From Acidovorax benzenivorans (GTDB lineage: Bacteria; Pseudomonadota; Gammaproteobacteria; Burkholderiales; Burkholderiaceae_C): a DNA stretch of 64,000 nucleotides. Made by a program: the position numbers and the translations under genes. This document shows, piece by piece, positions 6,624-15,328 of this stretch. The notes beneath the pieces are model-generated. The model did not search any database, was not told the origin of the DNA, and saw only the letters and a program-made list of their open reading frames with translations. The stretch lies in contig NZ_JAPCKI010000002.1 in assembly GCF_028680575.1 (NCBI RefSeq), forward strand, positions 248,001-312,000, written 5' to 3'. The first letter of the stretch is position 1. Every line of letters starts with the position of its first letter.

Positions 6624-7609
6624 GGTGTGGGGCGGGCCGTGGCTTGCTGCGCGGTGGCGATAGCGATGGCTTTGAGAGTATCGATCATGAAATCCAGCGA
6701 TTCGCTTTGCGTCAACGTTTCAATGCAGCGTCGCCGGAACTGCTGCTCGTCGTCGCCCTGCATGGCCGACAGGAACGCCTGGGGCAAGATGGCTGCGTCC
6801 TTCACCAGATCTGCAGCATCGAATACCAGGCCACCTCTTCGTGTCTTGCCATGCAACACCGCCAGACCGTGCGGTAAGCCCAATACCCAGGTGGCCGTGG
6901 CGCCCAGGCCGTAGGCCAGGTAGTTTCCATGGTCCAGAAAGCGGTTGGCGGCATCGGTGCCGCTGCCACGCTTGGCGCGCGTGAATTCGCCGTAGCGTGT
7001 GGCATCGACCGCCAACTTGAACAGGGTTTTGGTGAGCTGGGCTTCGTCCGTGAGCAGGGCGGTCACGTCTGGGGCCGTGGCAATGCGTTGTGTGAACTGC
7101 CCTGCCAGCGCGTCCAGGCGCGTTGCTTCCACGGCAAAGCCAGCCTCCCGCAGGGGCCGCGCCAGCCACTGCTGCCGCAGGCGTTGCAAGCGGGCGGTCT
7201 GTAGTGCCTTGGCCGCCATCAGGCGCAAATCGTCGTCAAACCAGAAGCGTACCCAGGCCTGCAAGTATTCCGTGGGCCGGTATTCGGATTGGGGCGCGAA
7301 CCAAGCGACCTCGATATCCATCTCGTTGGCGCTGAACAACGGCGTACCACCTCCGCCCGCAAAACCCACCAGGACGCCGGCCTTGGCCAGCTCGCGCATG
7401 GCCGCCTGGGTGATCGAGGTGCCAGTGCCCAGCAGGATGCTGGTGGTGTTGGCAATGGGAATGTTCCAGTACAAGCTGCGCTTGCCCATGTCGGTGACGT
7501 ACTCCACGCGGCCACCATTGACCAAGACGCGGCAATGCTCCAGGTAGTAGAGATTGGCCCGCTTGGAGTGCAGGATGGTCTTCAGGTCAGATGATGCAAT
7601 GGCTTCCAT
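6620..7609 (-). CDS. cas1: Type I-F Cas1 integrase
   Basis: Cas1 inserts new spacers at the leader end of the array. The N-terminus MEAIASSDLKTILHSKRANL is the usual I-F form, and the C-terminal half has LPHGLAVLHGKTRRGG followed by LVFDAADLVKD, where family members carry catalytic His and Asp. I start at the ATG at 7609 (329 residues), because I-F Cas1 proteins begin about there; an in-frame TTG at 7627 would add six residues. Neither has a clear ribosome site. It is the first gene of the cas1-cas2-3 pair and follows a DSD1-family gene by 85 bp. Confidence 0.95.
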   Translation of the reverse strand: MEAIASSDLKTILHSKRANLYYLEHCRVLVNGGRVEYVTDMGKRSLYWNIPIANTTSILLGTGTSITQAAMRELAKAGVLVGFAGGGGTPLFSANEMDIEVAWFAPQSEYRPTEYLQAWVRFWFDDDLRLMAAKALQTARLQRLRQQWLARPLREAGFAVEATRLDALAGQFTQRIATAPDVTALLTDEAQLTKTLFKLAVDATRYGEFTRAKRGSGTDAANRFLDHGNYLAYGLGATATWVLGLPHGLAVLHGKTRRGGLVFDAADLVKDAAILPQAFLSAMQGDDEQQFRRRCIETLTQSESLDFMIDTLKAIAIATAQQATARPTP

Positions 7610-7694
7610 CGCATCAGTTTTGCCCAAAACGGCAGGTACATCACGGAAAATTTGGCAGATTCAGCCCCTGCACTGGCAGTGCTCAGTCGATCGC

Positions 7695-8861
7695 TCAGGT
7701 CAGCGCGCCTCTGGCATCAACCCTGATGATGCGCTCCACCGTGCCAGCCGCCAAACCGCCGCGCACACCGATCAAAAAGTCATGCAGATTGACCGTGGGG
7801 TCGCAGTGACCGGGGATGAGCCAGAGCATGTGACCCAGGCTGGGCAGGCGGGCGTCGGGGCCGTCGGCGTACAGAAGGCCGTGTTCGTCGCCGCCATTGG
7901 CGTAGCGCAGGGTGCGGTCGGCGGGCAGCAGGGCCACCGTGGGCAGGCCGGAGTCGATGGCGTGGCTCTTGTGGCCTGCGTCGCACACAGCGTGGGTGTC
8001 GCGCACCGACACCACCTGGGTCTTGACGTACAGCGCGTTTTCAAACGCGGGCTGAGCGGGTTCGCGCTCGTTGCGGGCGTAGTCGGCATCCATGAAGAGG
8101 AAGGAGCCTGCCTGCAACTCGCCAAACACGCCGCTGGCGGCCTCGTGTACCAGGGTGCCGGTGCCTGAGCCGGTGATCAGTGGCACAGGCAGCCCAGCGG
8201 CTTCGATGAGCTGGCGCGTGTGGTCGGCGGCGCGCACCACGGCGGCAATGGTCTCACGGCGGCCCACGCTGCTGGCTAGGTGCTGCGCGCGGCCATGGTA
8301 GGCCTGCAGCCCCGCAAAACGCAGGCGCGGGCTGCGCGCCACGGCCAGTGCCAGCGGCACGGCGGCTTCGCCGGGGGGTACGCCGCAGCGGCCCTGGCCC
8401 ACGTCGATCTCGACCAGCACGTCAATGCCCGCATCGCTGCCGGATTGCGCCATGGCTTCGGCCAGGCGCTCAATGCCGTCGATGTGGTCCACGGCCACGC
8501 CCAGGCGCCCGCCGCCTGCTGCCAACTGCGCGGCCAGCCGTGCCACGCGGTGCAGCTTGGGCATGGCGATGACCTGGTTGGTGATGGTGATGTCATCCAC
8601 GCCACCGGCCGCCAGCGCCTCGGCCTCGGCCACCTTCTGCACACACACGCCCTGGGCGCCTGCGCGTTGCTGCAGCAGCGCGATTTCGGCACTCTTGTGC
8701 AGCTTGGCATGGGGGCGCCAGCGCACCTGGTGCTTGCGCGCAAAGTCGGCCATGCGCTGGATGTTGCGGTCCATGGCGTCCAGGTCTACCACCAGGGCGG
8801 GGGTGTCGATAGCGTCCACCCGCTGGCCGATGGTGGATTGCAATTCAGGCGTGGTTTTCAT
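7695..8861 (-). CDS. DSD1-family PLP enzyme (D-threonine aldolase / D-serine dehydratase type)
   Basis: The 388-residue protein has the alanine-racemase-type barrel start IDTPALVVDLDAMDRN and the PLP-lysine region RPHAKLHKS (49-57). A C-terminal HCDPTVNLHD (H352, D354) fits the metal site of this family. Members cleave D-3-hydroxyamino acids or dehydrate D-serine; the sequence does not settle which. I start at ATG 8861 rather than farther upstream, because upstream residues are low-complexity out-of-family sequence. The start overlaps the 3' end of the histidine phosphatase gene by 17 bases, so the two are probably cotranscribed. Confidence 0.85.
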   Translation of the reverse strand: MKTTPELQSTIGQRVDAIDTPALVVDLDAMDRNIQRMADFARKHQVRWRPHAKLHKSAEIALLQQRAGAQGVCVQKVAEAEALAAGGVDDITITNQVIAMPKLHRVARLAAQLAAGGGRLGVAVDHIDGIERLAEAMAQSGSDAGIDVLVEIDVGQGRCGVPPGEAAVPLALAVARSPRLRFAGLQAYHGRAQHLASSVGRRETIAAVVRAADHTRQLIEAAGLPVPLITGSGTGTLVHEAASGVFGELQAGSFLFMDADYARNEREPAQPAFENALYVKTQVVSVRDTHAVCDAGHKSHAIDSGLPTVALLPADRTLRYANGGDEHGLLYADGPDARLPSLGHMLWLIPGHCDPTVNLHDFLIGVRGGLAAGTVERIIRVDARGALT

Positions 8862-9486
8862 CGCGCAGGACAATTTGGTCAAGGTGTTGGGTGTCCGCCC
8901 AGCCGACGAGGGTGAGGCCGTCGGGTGTCCACAGCAGGCGGTTGATGGCGGCGTTGGACAGTTGCCAGGTGCGCGGCGCCTGGATGTCCTGGCGCGTGGC
9001 CAGGCGGTACAGCACGTCGAGCACACCGCCGTGCGCCACCATCACCACCTGCTCGCCCACATGCTGCTGCGCGAGGGTGGTCACGGTGCGTTCGATACGC
9101 TCGCGCAGCGTGACCAGCGACTCGCCGCCCTCGGGCGTGTAGTGTGGGTCTCGCTTGCGCCAGCGTAGAGCGTCTTCGGGCAGCTCGGCCTCGATCTCGG
9201 CAAACGTGCGGCCTTGAAAGTGCCCGAAGCTGCGCTCGCGCAGTCCGGGCTCGGCCGTCAGCGGGGCGCCGGTGGCGCGGGCCACGGCCTGGGCGGTGGC
9301 GTGTGCGCGTTGCAGGTCGCTGGAGTAAATGGCCGCTATCGGCTCGCCCGCAAGGGCCTGCGCGACCTGGTCGGCCTGCCACAGGCCCGTATCGTTGAGA
9401 GGAATGTCCAGGTGGCCCTGGATGCGGGTGTCCACATTCCAGGCGGTTTCGCCGTGGCGGATGGCAACGATGCGGGTGGCTTGCAT
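8845..9486 (-). CDS. Histidine phosphatase family protein (GpmB-like)
   Basis: The 213-residue protein has the RHG phosphatase motif IRHGETAWN near residue 10, LRERSFGHFQG around the middle and a second catalytic histidine in VMVAHGGVLDVL. Proteins of this type are annotated as phosphoglycerate mutase-like, alpha-ribazole phosphatase or broad phosphatase; the substrate cannot be told here. ATG 9486 is chosen because residues encoded upstream do not resemble the family. It is followed with overlap by the DSD1-like gene. Confidence 0.88.
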   Translation of the reverse strand: MQATRIVAIRHGETAWNVDTRIQGHLDIPLNDTGLWQADQVAQALAGEPIAAIYSSDLQRAHATAQAVARATGAPLTAEPGLRERSFGHFQGRTFAEIEAELPEDALRWRKRDPHYTPEGGESLVTLRERIERTVTTLAQQHVGEQVVMVAHGGVLDVLYRLATRQDIQAPRTWQLSNAAINRLLWTPDGLTLVGWADTQHLDQIVLRDENHA

Positions 9487-9567
9487 GTCAGTTTTCGATG
9501 GCGTTGGATGTAGCTCGCAGCCGATGAAACCGGCGGGGAGCGCCGCGCAGCCGCTCAATGGGAGGTT

Positions 9568-10185
9568 TCATTTTTGCACCAGCGGCAGGCGCACTTGCCG
9601 GGGCCCCTGGGGCGGCTTCGGAAAGCCGTTGAGCGCGGCGTCGAACAACACGCCATAGACGGCCGGGTCGCTCACCCACACATCTTCGTGCACGGCCGAG
9701 GTTTCGTATACGACGGCCTGGGTGCTGGCGTCGCGCATCACGACGCTGACCGCGCGGCGGTGCAGGGGCGTGGGCTCGCCAAAACGCCACATTCCATGCA
9801 CGCCCCAGCCTCTGCCATACCAGCCGCCCATGCCCCAAGGGCCAGGGCCATACGCACCGTAGGGCCCGTAAGGGCGGAAGGGGTCGTAGCGCGGCACGGC
9901 GTCGGCCTGCACGCCCAGTTGCACCAGCAGGCGGGGGGCGGCATCGTCGCGTTGCAGGCCGGCGCTTGCCAGCGACTGTTCAGCGAGTGCGGCGATGGCG
10001 TCAAATGATGGCGTTTGCTGCGAAGGCAGGCGCTCGATGCGGTAAGTGGCGGGCGCGGGCACGGCCGCCAGGGTGGAGAAGCTCTGCACTTGCCCCTCGA
10101 CCACGCGCGTGGTGCTGCAGCCCACGAGCAGGGCGGTGGCCAAGCCCAAAACGAGGGCGTGGATCCATCGGCGTTGCGTTGTCAT
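9568..10185 (-). CDS. DUF4136-type lipoprotein
   Basis: The 205-residue protein starts MTTQRRWIHALVLGLATALL and has a lipobox ending at Cys23 (LLVGC), so it is an outer-membrane or periplasmic lipoprotein. The body has the YRIERLPS...ALAEQSLASAGL pattern and a C-terminal VMRDASTQAVVYET segment of DUF4136 proteins. A Gly/Tyr/Pro-rich stretch (YGPYGAYGPG) lies in the middle. Function of the family is unknown. It stands between the histidine phosphatase and ttcA on the same strand. Confidence 0.8.
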   Translation of the reverse strand: MTTQRRWIHALVLGLATALLVGCSTTRVVEGQVQSFSTLAAVPAPATYRIERLPSQQTPSFDAIAALAEQSLASAGLQRDDAAPRLLVQLGVQADAVPRYDPFRPYGPYGAYGPGPWGMGGWYGRGWGVHGMWRFGEPTPLHRRAVSVVMRDASTQAVVYETSAVHEDVWVSDPAVYGVLFDAALNGFPKPPQGPRQVRLPLVQK

Positions 10186-10240
10186 GGTGAGACGCTCCAG
10201 AAAAAGAAGTCTCCATGAGAGTGCCGCAGCTCGCCGGGGT

Positions 10241-11224
10241 TCACGACAGCTGCACCACCTGCACGCCTGGCAGCGATGGCGACGGTGCCACAAACTCTTC
10301 CTTGTCAAAGGCCTTGTCGCCGTCTTCGCTGGCGATGCCCGTGGCCTTGGCGTTTTGGAAGTCGTATAGGCTGCCGTCCAGCAGGTGTGAGGGCACCACG
10401 TTCTGCAGCGCGTTGAACATGTTCTCCACCCGGCCCGGGAATCGCTTTTCCCAATCGCGCAGCATCTCGCCCACCTGCTTGCGCTGCAGGTTCTCCTGGC
10501 TGCCGCACAGGTTGCACGGGATGATGGGGAAGTTGCGGTGCGCGGCCCAGCGGGTGGTGTCCTTCTCGGCCACGTAGGCCAGCGGGCGGATCACCACATG
10601 CTTGCCGTCGTCGCTCACCAGCTTGGGCGGCATGCTCTTCATCTTGCCGCCAAAGAACATGTTCAGCAGCAGCGTTTGCAGGATGTCATCGCGGTGGTGG
10701 CCCAGCGCGATCTTGGTGCAGCCCAGCTCATCGGCCACGCGGTACAGAATGCCCCGGCGCAGGCGGCTGCACAGGCTGCAGGTGGTCTTGCCCTCGGGGA
10801 TCAGCTTCTTGACGATGCTGTAGGTGTCTTCGTTCTCGATGTGAAACGGCACGCCGGTGGTGGCCAGGTATTCAGGCAGGATGTGCTCAGGGAATCCGGG
10901 CTGTTTCTGGTCGAGGTTCACAGCCACCAGGTCAAAGTGGATGGGCGCGCGGGCCTTGAGCTTGAGCAAAATGTCCAGCAGCGCATAGCTGTCCTTGCCG
11001 CCCGACATGCACACCATCACCTTGTCGCCTTCTTCAATCATGTTGAAGTCCACGATGGCCTTGCCGACCTCGCGGCACAGGCGCTTTTCGAGTTTGTGGG
11101 TTTCGCGCTCGATCTTCATGCGAGCGGCGCCGCTCGCTGCGGCTTCTGCGGGCTCGTCGGTCCAGTGGGAGGGGTTGGCGAGCGTGGGGATGGAGGTTGG
11201 GGCTTCGTTCAATACGGTGCTCAT
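10241..11224 (-). CDS. ttcA: tRNA 2-thiocytidine biosynthesis protein TtcA
   Basis: The 327-residue protein has the PP-loop SGGKDS (74-79) and the CSLC pair (C149, C152) that holds an iron-sulfur cluster with a third cysteine. TtcA adenylates and thiolates C32 of some tRNAs. The family motifs [16 protein letters not shown] and [11 protein letters not shown] are intact. ATG 11224 (MSTVLNEAP) is used; it lies 5 bp after folB and the two are likely cotranscribed. Confidence 0.95.
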   Translation of the reverse strand: MSTVLNEAPTSIPTLANPSHWTDEPAEAAASGAARMKIERETHKLEKRLCREVGKAIVDFNMIEEGDKVMVCMSGGKDSYALLDILLKLKARAPIHFDLVAVNLDQKQPGFPEHILPEYLATTGVPFHIENEDTYSIVKKLIPEGKTTCSLCSRLRRGILYRVADELGCTKIALGHHRDDILQTLLLNMFFGGKMKSMPPKLVSDDGKHVVIRPLAYVAEKDTTRWAAHRNFPIIPCNLCGSQENLQRKQVGEMLRDWEKRFPGRVENMFNALQNVVPSHLLDGSLYDFQNAKATGIASEDGDKAFDKEEFVAPSPSLPGVQVVQLS

Positions 11225-11228
11225 GGGG

Positions 11229-11600
11229 TCACCACTGTCCTGTCTCGACGCGAATGGCCACTTCGCAGTCGTCAAAAATTTCGAGTTTGGCAATCTTTAC
11301 GCGCACGCCCAACACGCCGGGCAGCTGCATCAGGCGGTTGGCCAGCTTGCCGATCAGGCTCTCCAGCAGGTTCACATGCTCGGCCGTGCACTCGTCGATG
11401 ATGATCTGGCGCACACGGCGGTAGTCCAGCACATGGCCGATGTCGTCGTCGCGCGGGGCCAGCGGCTGCACGCCCAGGCTCAGTTCGGCATCGACCTGGA
11501 TGGGCTGCGGGTCGGTCTTTTCGTGGTCGAGGATGCCCAGGTTGGCGTCAAAGCGCAAACCAGTGAGCGTGAGGATCTGGGTGCCTGCAGCGGTGGTCAT
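11229..11600 (-). CDS. folB: Dihydroneopterin aldolase
   Basis: The 123-residue protein fits Fol[18 protein letters not shown] at the N-terminus and a C-terminal [20 protein letters not shown] segment. It cleaves dihydroneopterin to 6-hydroxymethyl-dihydropterin in folate synthesis. It lies between a pteridine-reductase-like SDR upstream and ttcA downstream on the same strand. Neighbouring a FolM-like gene supports a pterin role. Confidence 0.9.
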   Translation of the reverse strand: MTTAAGTQILTLTGLRFDANLGILDHEKTDPQPIQVDAELSLGVQPLAPRDDDIGHVLDYRRVRQIIIDECTAEHVNLLESLIGKLANRLMQLPGVLGVRVKIAKLEIFDDCEVAIRVETGQW

Positions 11601-11650
11601 GAATAGGTCCTAGATTGAGTGGGCGTGTTTGTGCGCGTGTGTGCGTGCGC

Positions 11651-12436
11651 TCACATCAACGAGAAATCGCGGTCAAACTTCATCAGATGCTGGCCGCCAT
11701 CGACCAGCAGCGTGGTGCCGGTGATGGACCGGTTCTCCAGCGCAAATTTCACCGCGCTCGCCACGTCCCCGGCGGTGGACGAGCGGCCCAGGGGCGAGAG
11801 GGCGTGCAACTGGGCAAACTTTTCGTCGCTGAGCATGTGGCTGGTCAGCGTGAGGCCGGGCGCCACACCCACTACGCGCACGCGCGGGGCCAGGGCGATG
11901 GCCAGCATGGTGCCTGCGGCTTCGAGCGCGGCCTTGGAGAGCGTGTAGCTCACAAAGTCGGGGTTCTGGTTCCAGAGCTTCTGGTCCAGCAGGTTGACCA
12001 CGGCGCCCTGCGCGTCGGCCTCGCCTGCCGCAGCGCGGCTGGCCACATGCTGGTGCAGCGCCTGGGCCAGCAGCACGGGGGCGGCGGTGTTGCTGCGCAG
12101 GTGTTTTTCGAGCGCGGCAAAGCCAAAGGTGGCGGTGTTGTCGTGCTCGAACAGTGAGGCGCTGTTGACCACCGCATCCACGCTGCCAAAGTGCGCCACC
12201 ACACGGGGCAACAGGCCGCGCACGGCAGCCTCGTCTTCAAAATCAGCATCAAAATGGGCGCTGGTGCTTGTCAGTCGTGCGCAAGCAGCTGCGGTATCGA
12301 TAGCATCTTGCTCCGACGAACGGTAGTGCACCGCCACCTGCCAGCCCCCCGCCGCCAGGGCCAGTGCAATGCTGCGGCCCAGGCGCTTGGCAGCGCCCGT
12401 GACCAGAACGGTGCGTGGGTGGGAGGGGTGAGACAT
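11651..12436 (-). CDS. SDR oxidoreductase, FolM/pteridine-reductase-like
   Basis: The 261-residue protein has the cofactor motif TGAAKRLGR (13-21), whose charged form is typical of pteridine reductases, and YTLSK (Y164, K168) as the catalytic pair. The segment VVNLLDQKLWNQNPD is usual in proteobacterial FolM-like SDRs next to folB. The likely role is reduction of dihydromonapterin or dihydrofolate with NADPH; that is inferred from context. Residues about 45-62 are encoded by a copy of the dispersed palindromic repeat. Its start lies 15 bp from the divergent methyltransferase gene. Confidence 0.82.
   Translation of the reverse strand: MSHPSHPRTVLVTGAAKRLGRSIALALAAGGWQVAVHYRSSEQDAIDTAAACARLTSTSAHFDADFEDEAAVRGLLPRVVAHFGSVDAVVNSASLFEHDNTATFGFAALEKHLRSNTAAPVLLAQALHQHVASRAAAGEADAQGAVVNLLDQKLWNQNPDFVSYTLSKAALEAAGTMLAIALAPRVRVVGVAPGLTLTSHMLSDEKFAQLHALSPLGRSSTAGDVASAVKFALENRSITGTTLLVDGGQHLMKFDRDFSLM
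12251..12303. repeat. Dispersed palindromic repeat, degenerate, inside the FolM-like gene
   Basis: AAAATGGGCGCTGGTGCTTG...TGCGCAAGCAGCTG...TCGATAG follows the same layout as the copy in cas3 and keeps the reading frame open. Confidence 0.5.
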
Positions 12437-12451
12437 GTGGGCTGGGAGACA

Positions 12452-13582
12452 ATGCGGGCCGTGACCCAAAGACCCGACAGTTTAACGACCGCCCTGCACC
12501 AGCACATTGCCCAGGCCATTGCCGCCGAGGGTGGATGGCTGGGGTTTGACCGCTTCATGGCACTGGCCCTGTACACCCCCGGCCTGGGCTACTACGCCAA
12601 CGATTCCACCAAGTTCGGCGCCATGCCCGAGTCGGGCAGCGACTTTGTGACTGCGCCCGAGATGACGCCGTTGTTCGGCCAGACGCTGGCCGCGCAGGTG
12701 GGCGAGGCCCTGGCTCAGACCGCGACCGACGAGGTGTGGGAGTTTGGCGCGGGCTCGGGCGCACTGGCGCTGCAGCTGCTCGACGCTTTAGGCGACCAGG
12801 TGCAGCGCTACACCATCGTCGATCTGTCAGGCAGCCTGCGGGCGCGCCAGCAGGCCAAGCTGGTGGCGCATTCGCACAAAGTGTGCTGGGTGGATGCCTT
12901 GCCCGAGAAATTCAGCGGCGTCGTGGTGGGCAACGAGGTGCTCGACGCCATGCCCGTGCAACTGCTCGCGCGCCACGGTGGCCAGCAGGGCGGCAAAGAC
13001 GGCGATGGTTGGTACGAGCGCGGCGTGGTCGTGGATGGCGACGGCAGCTTTGCCTGGGCCGACCGCCCCACCGACCTGCGCCCGCCTGTGGACATCGAAG
13101 GCCCGCAGGACTACCTGACCGAGATTCACGCTCAGGGCGAAGGTTTTATCCGCATGCTGGCCGACCGCCTGGAGCGCGGCGCCGCCTTTTTGCTGGACTA
13201 CGGCTTTGGCGAGGACGAGTATTACCACCCCCAGCGCCACATGGGCACGGTGATGTGTCACCAGGGCCACCTGGCCGATGGCGACCCGCTGGTGGCGGTG
13301 GGCCGCAAGGACATCACGGCCCACGTCAACTTCACCGCCATGGCGTTGGCCGCGCAGGATGCGGGGCTGCAGGTGCTGGGCTACACCACGCAGGCCCACT
13401 TCCTCATCAACTGCGGGTTGCTACCAAAAATGGAGCTGCTACCGCAAGCACAGCGGGCGACAGCTGCCAAATTGATCATGGAACACGAAATGGGCGAGCT
13501 GTTCAAGGTGCTGGCCCTGGGCGCGGGCGAAGCGTGGGAGCCCATGGGGTTTGCGCACGGCGATCGATCACACCGGCTCTAG
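12452..13582 (+). CDS. SAM-dependent methyltransferase, NDUFAF7/MidA family
   Basis: The 376-residue protein has GGWLGFDRFMALALYTPGLG and FVTAPEMTPLFGQ, then an SAM-binding EFGAGSGALALQLL and GNEVLDAMPVQLL, all hallmarks of the NDUFAF7 (MidA) family. The mitochondrial member methylates an arginine of complex I; the bacterial substrate is unknown. ATG 12452 follows GGGAG. It runs divergently from the SDR gene and abuts a DUF2905 gene. Residues about 322-340 may derive from a degenerate dispersed repeat. Confidence 0.88.
   Translation: MRAVTQRPDSLTTALHQHIAQAIAAEGGWLGFDRFMALALYTPGLGYYANDSTKFGAMPESGSDFVTAPEMTPLFGQTLAAQVGEALAQTATDEVWEFGAGSGALALQLLDALGDQVQRYTIVDLSGSLRARQQAKLVAHSHKVCWVDALPEKFSGVVVGNEVLDAMPVQLLARHGGQQGGKDGDGWYERGVVVDGDGSFAWADRPTDLRPPVDIEGPQDYLTEIHAQGEGFIRMLADRLERGAAFLLDYGFGEDEYYHPQRHMGTVMCHQGHLADGDPLVAVGRKDITAHVNFTAMALAAQDAGLQVLGYTTQAHFLINCGLLPKMELLPQAQRATAAKLIMEHEMGELFKVLALGAGEAWEPMGFAHGDRSHRL
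13418..13473. repeat. Possible degenerate dispersed repeat inside the MidA-like gene
   Basis: TTGCTACCAAAAATGGAGCTGCTACCGCAAGCA... resembles the family layout (GCTA, A-run, AGCTGCTA, CGCAAGC) but the palindrome is poor. Confidence 0.35.
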
Positions 13583-13777
13583 ATGTTCCGCTGGCTCCTC
13601 GTCATCTTCCTGGCGCTGATGCTCATCAGTTGGCTGTCGCCCTTTCTGCGCCGCCTGGGCTTTGGGCGCCTGCCGGGGGACTTCCGGTTTCGCTGGCTGG
13701 GGCGCGACTGGGATGTGCCGCTGGCGTCCACGCTGCTGCTGAGCTTTGTGGTCAGCCTGCTCACCAAACTGCTGTAA
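13583..13777 (+). CDS. DUF2905 small membrane protein
   Basis: The 64-residue protein starts directly after the methyltransferase stop. It has an N-terminal hydrophobic helix (FRWLLVIFLALMLISWL), the family motif LGRLPGDFRFR (here GFGRLPGDFRF), and a C-terminal hydrophobic helix ending LLTKLL. DUF2905 proteins are small inner-membrane proteins of unknown role. Coupling to the methyltransferase suggests cotranscription. Confidence 0.85.
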   Translation: MFRWLLVIFLALMLISWLSPFLRRLGFGRLPGDFRFRWLGRDWDVPLASTLLLSFVVSLLTKLL

Positions 13778-13787
13778 ACAGGCGCTT

Positions 13788-13901
13788 AGAGCGGCTAACA
13801 AAACTCAGCGAAGCGGCCCTGGCTAGACGTTCCGCCGCAGGCAGTACAAGTAGTACGACAAGGCGGGACAACGACGCCAGGGGAGTTTTGTTAGCCGCTC
13901 T
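13788..13901. repeat. Long imperfect palindrome between convergent genes
   Basis: The 19-base arm AGAGCGGCTAACAAAACTC (13788-13806) is repeated inverted, without mismatch, at 13883-13901. Inside are further nested pairs (CCCTGGC/GCCAGGG, CCGCC/GGCGG, GTAC/GTAC), so about 114 bp can fold into one long hairpin. It ends on the otsA stop codon. It could be a bidirectional terminator or a REP/MITE-type mobile repeat. Confidence 0.7.
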
Positions 13902-15280
13902 TACTGCTCCGCAGCTTGCAAGGCGTTCAGAAACGCCTTGCGCCACCAGTGCACGTCGTGCTCCTTGATGCGGGCCATGAGCTTCTGGTGGCGCGCCTGC
14001 CGCTCGGCCAGCGGCATTTGCAGCGCCTGCTGGATGCTGTCGGCCATGCCCTGGGTGTCGTAGGGGTTCACCAGCAGCGCTTCTTTCAGCTGCTCGGCCG
14101 CACCGGCAAAGCGTGACAACACCAGCACGCCCGGGTCGTCCGGGTCTTGCGCCACCACGTACTCCTTGGCCACCAGGTTCATGCCATCGCGCAGGGGCGT
14201 GACCAGGCCCACGGCGGCGGCGCGGCACAGGCCCGGCACCCGCTTGCGGGCCACCATGCGGTGGATGTAGCGCACCGGCATCCAGTCCAGCTCGCCATAG
14301 TCGCCATTGACCGAACCGCACAGGCCCTCCAGCTCCTGGCGCAGGTCGCCATAGGCGTTCACGTCGTCGCGCGTGGGCGAGGCGATCATGATGAGCGTGG
14401 CGCTGTCGCGGTTTTCCGGGTAGCGGTCCAGCAGTTCGCGAAAGGCCCGCACGCGTTGCGGAATGCCCTTGGAGTAGTCGAGCCGGTCAATGCCCAGCAG
14501 CAGGCGCCTGCGTGAATACTCGTCGCGCATGTTCTCGTAGGTTTCCACCGCGTCGGGTGCGTGCGTGAGGCGTGTGAATTCGTCCACGTCGATGCCGATG
14601 GGAAACGACTGCACCACCACGGTGGCCCCGAAGGCGCGCACACGTTTTTCGTCCAGTGCTTCTGCGCTGCCTTCGTTGCGCACATACCGCGTGAAATGCG
14701 ATACGTCGGCCTCGCTCTGCAGGCCCACCAGGTCGTAGGCAAACAGCGAGCGCATGAGCCACTCGTGCTGTGGGATGGCCGCCATGATGAGCGGCGGTGG
14801 CACGGGGATGTGCAGGAAGAAGCCGATGCGCTGCTTGCAGCCCATGGCGCGCAACTCGGCGGCCAGCGGGATCAGGTGATAGTCATGCACCCAGATCACA
14901 TCGTCGTCGCGCAGCAGCGGCAGCAGCTTGCGCGCAAACATCTGGTTCACGCGGCGGTAGCCTGCGATGTAGCTGGCGTTGAAGTCCGCGAGGTCCAGCC
15001 GGTAGTGGAACACCGGCCAGAGCACGCTGTTGCTGTAGCCGTGGTAGTAGCTGTCGTGGTCTTCGCGGCACAGGTCCACAGAGGCCAGGGTCACAGCACC
15101 CGCCTGTCGGGTGTGCAGTTCGCCCTCGCCGGGTGTGCCGCCTTCGACCACGGTGCCGCTCCAGCCAAACCAGAGCCCGCCGGTCTGGTTCAGGGCTTCG
15201 CCCAGGGCGACGGCCAAACCACCGGCTGCGGGCTTGCGGGGATCTGCAAGGCGGTTGGAGACAACAACAAGCCTGCTCAT
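13901..15280 (-). CDS. otsA: Trehalose-6-phosphate synthase
   Basis: The 459-residue GT20 enzyme has [13 protein letters not shown] at the N-terminus, [15 protein letters not shown], and [16 protein letters not shown], the donor and glucose-6-phosphate binding motifs of OtsA. It joins UDP-glucose and glucose-6-phosphate to trehalose-6-phosphate. It is the last gene of an otsB-GH15-otsA run on the minus strand, 48 bp after the GH15 gene. Confidence 0.95.
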   Translation of the reverse strand: MSRLVVVSNRLADPRKPAAGGLAVALGEALNQTGGLWFGWSGTVVEGGTPGEGELHTRQAGAVTLASVDLCREDHDSYYHGYSNSVLWPVFHYRLDLADFNASYIAGYRRVNQMFARKLLPLLRDDDVIWVHDYHLIPLAAELRAMGCKQRIGFFLHIPVPPPLIMAAIPQHEWLMRSLFAYDLVGLQSEADVSHFTRYVRNEGSAEALDEKRVRAFGATVVVQSFPIGIDVDEFTRLTHAPDAVETYENMRDEYSRRRLLLGIDRLDYSKGIPQRVRAFRELLDRYPENRDSATLIMIASPTRDDVNAYGDLRQELEGLCGSVNGDYGELDWMPVRYIHRMVARKRVPGLCRAAAVGLVTPLRDGMNLVAKEYVVAQDPDDPGVLVLSRFAGAAEQLKEALLVNPYDTQGMADSIQQALQMPLAERQARHQKLMARIKEHDVHWWRKAFLNALQAAEQ

Positions 15281-15328
15281 CTCGCAATCTTCCTTGTCAC
15301 AGGGGATGGTGATGTGTCGGACATCACC

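Noticed and set aside
1-7609. A full CRISPR array inside the window
   Set aside because: No series of repeats is present; only the two degenerate repeat-like units at 3001-3081. The array is probably beyond csy4, off the left edge.
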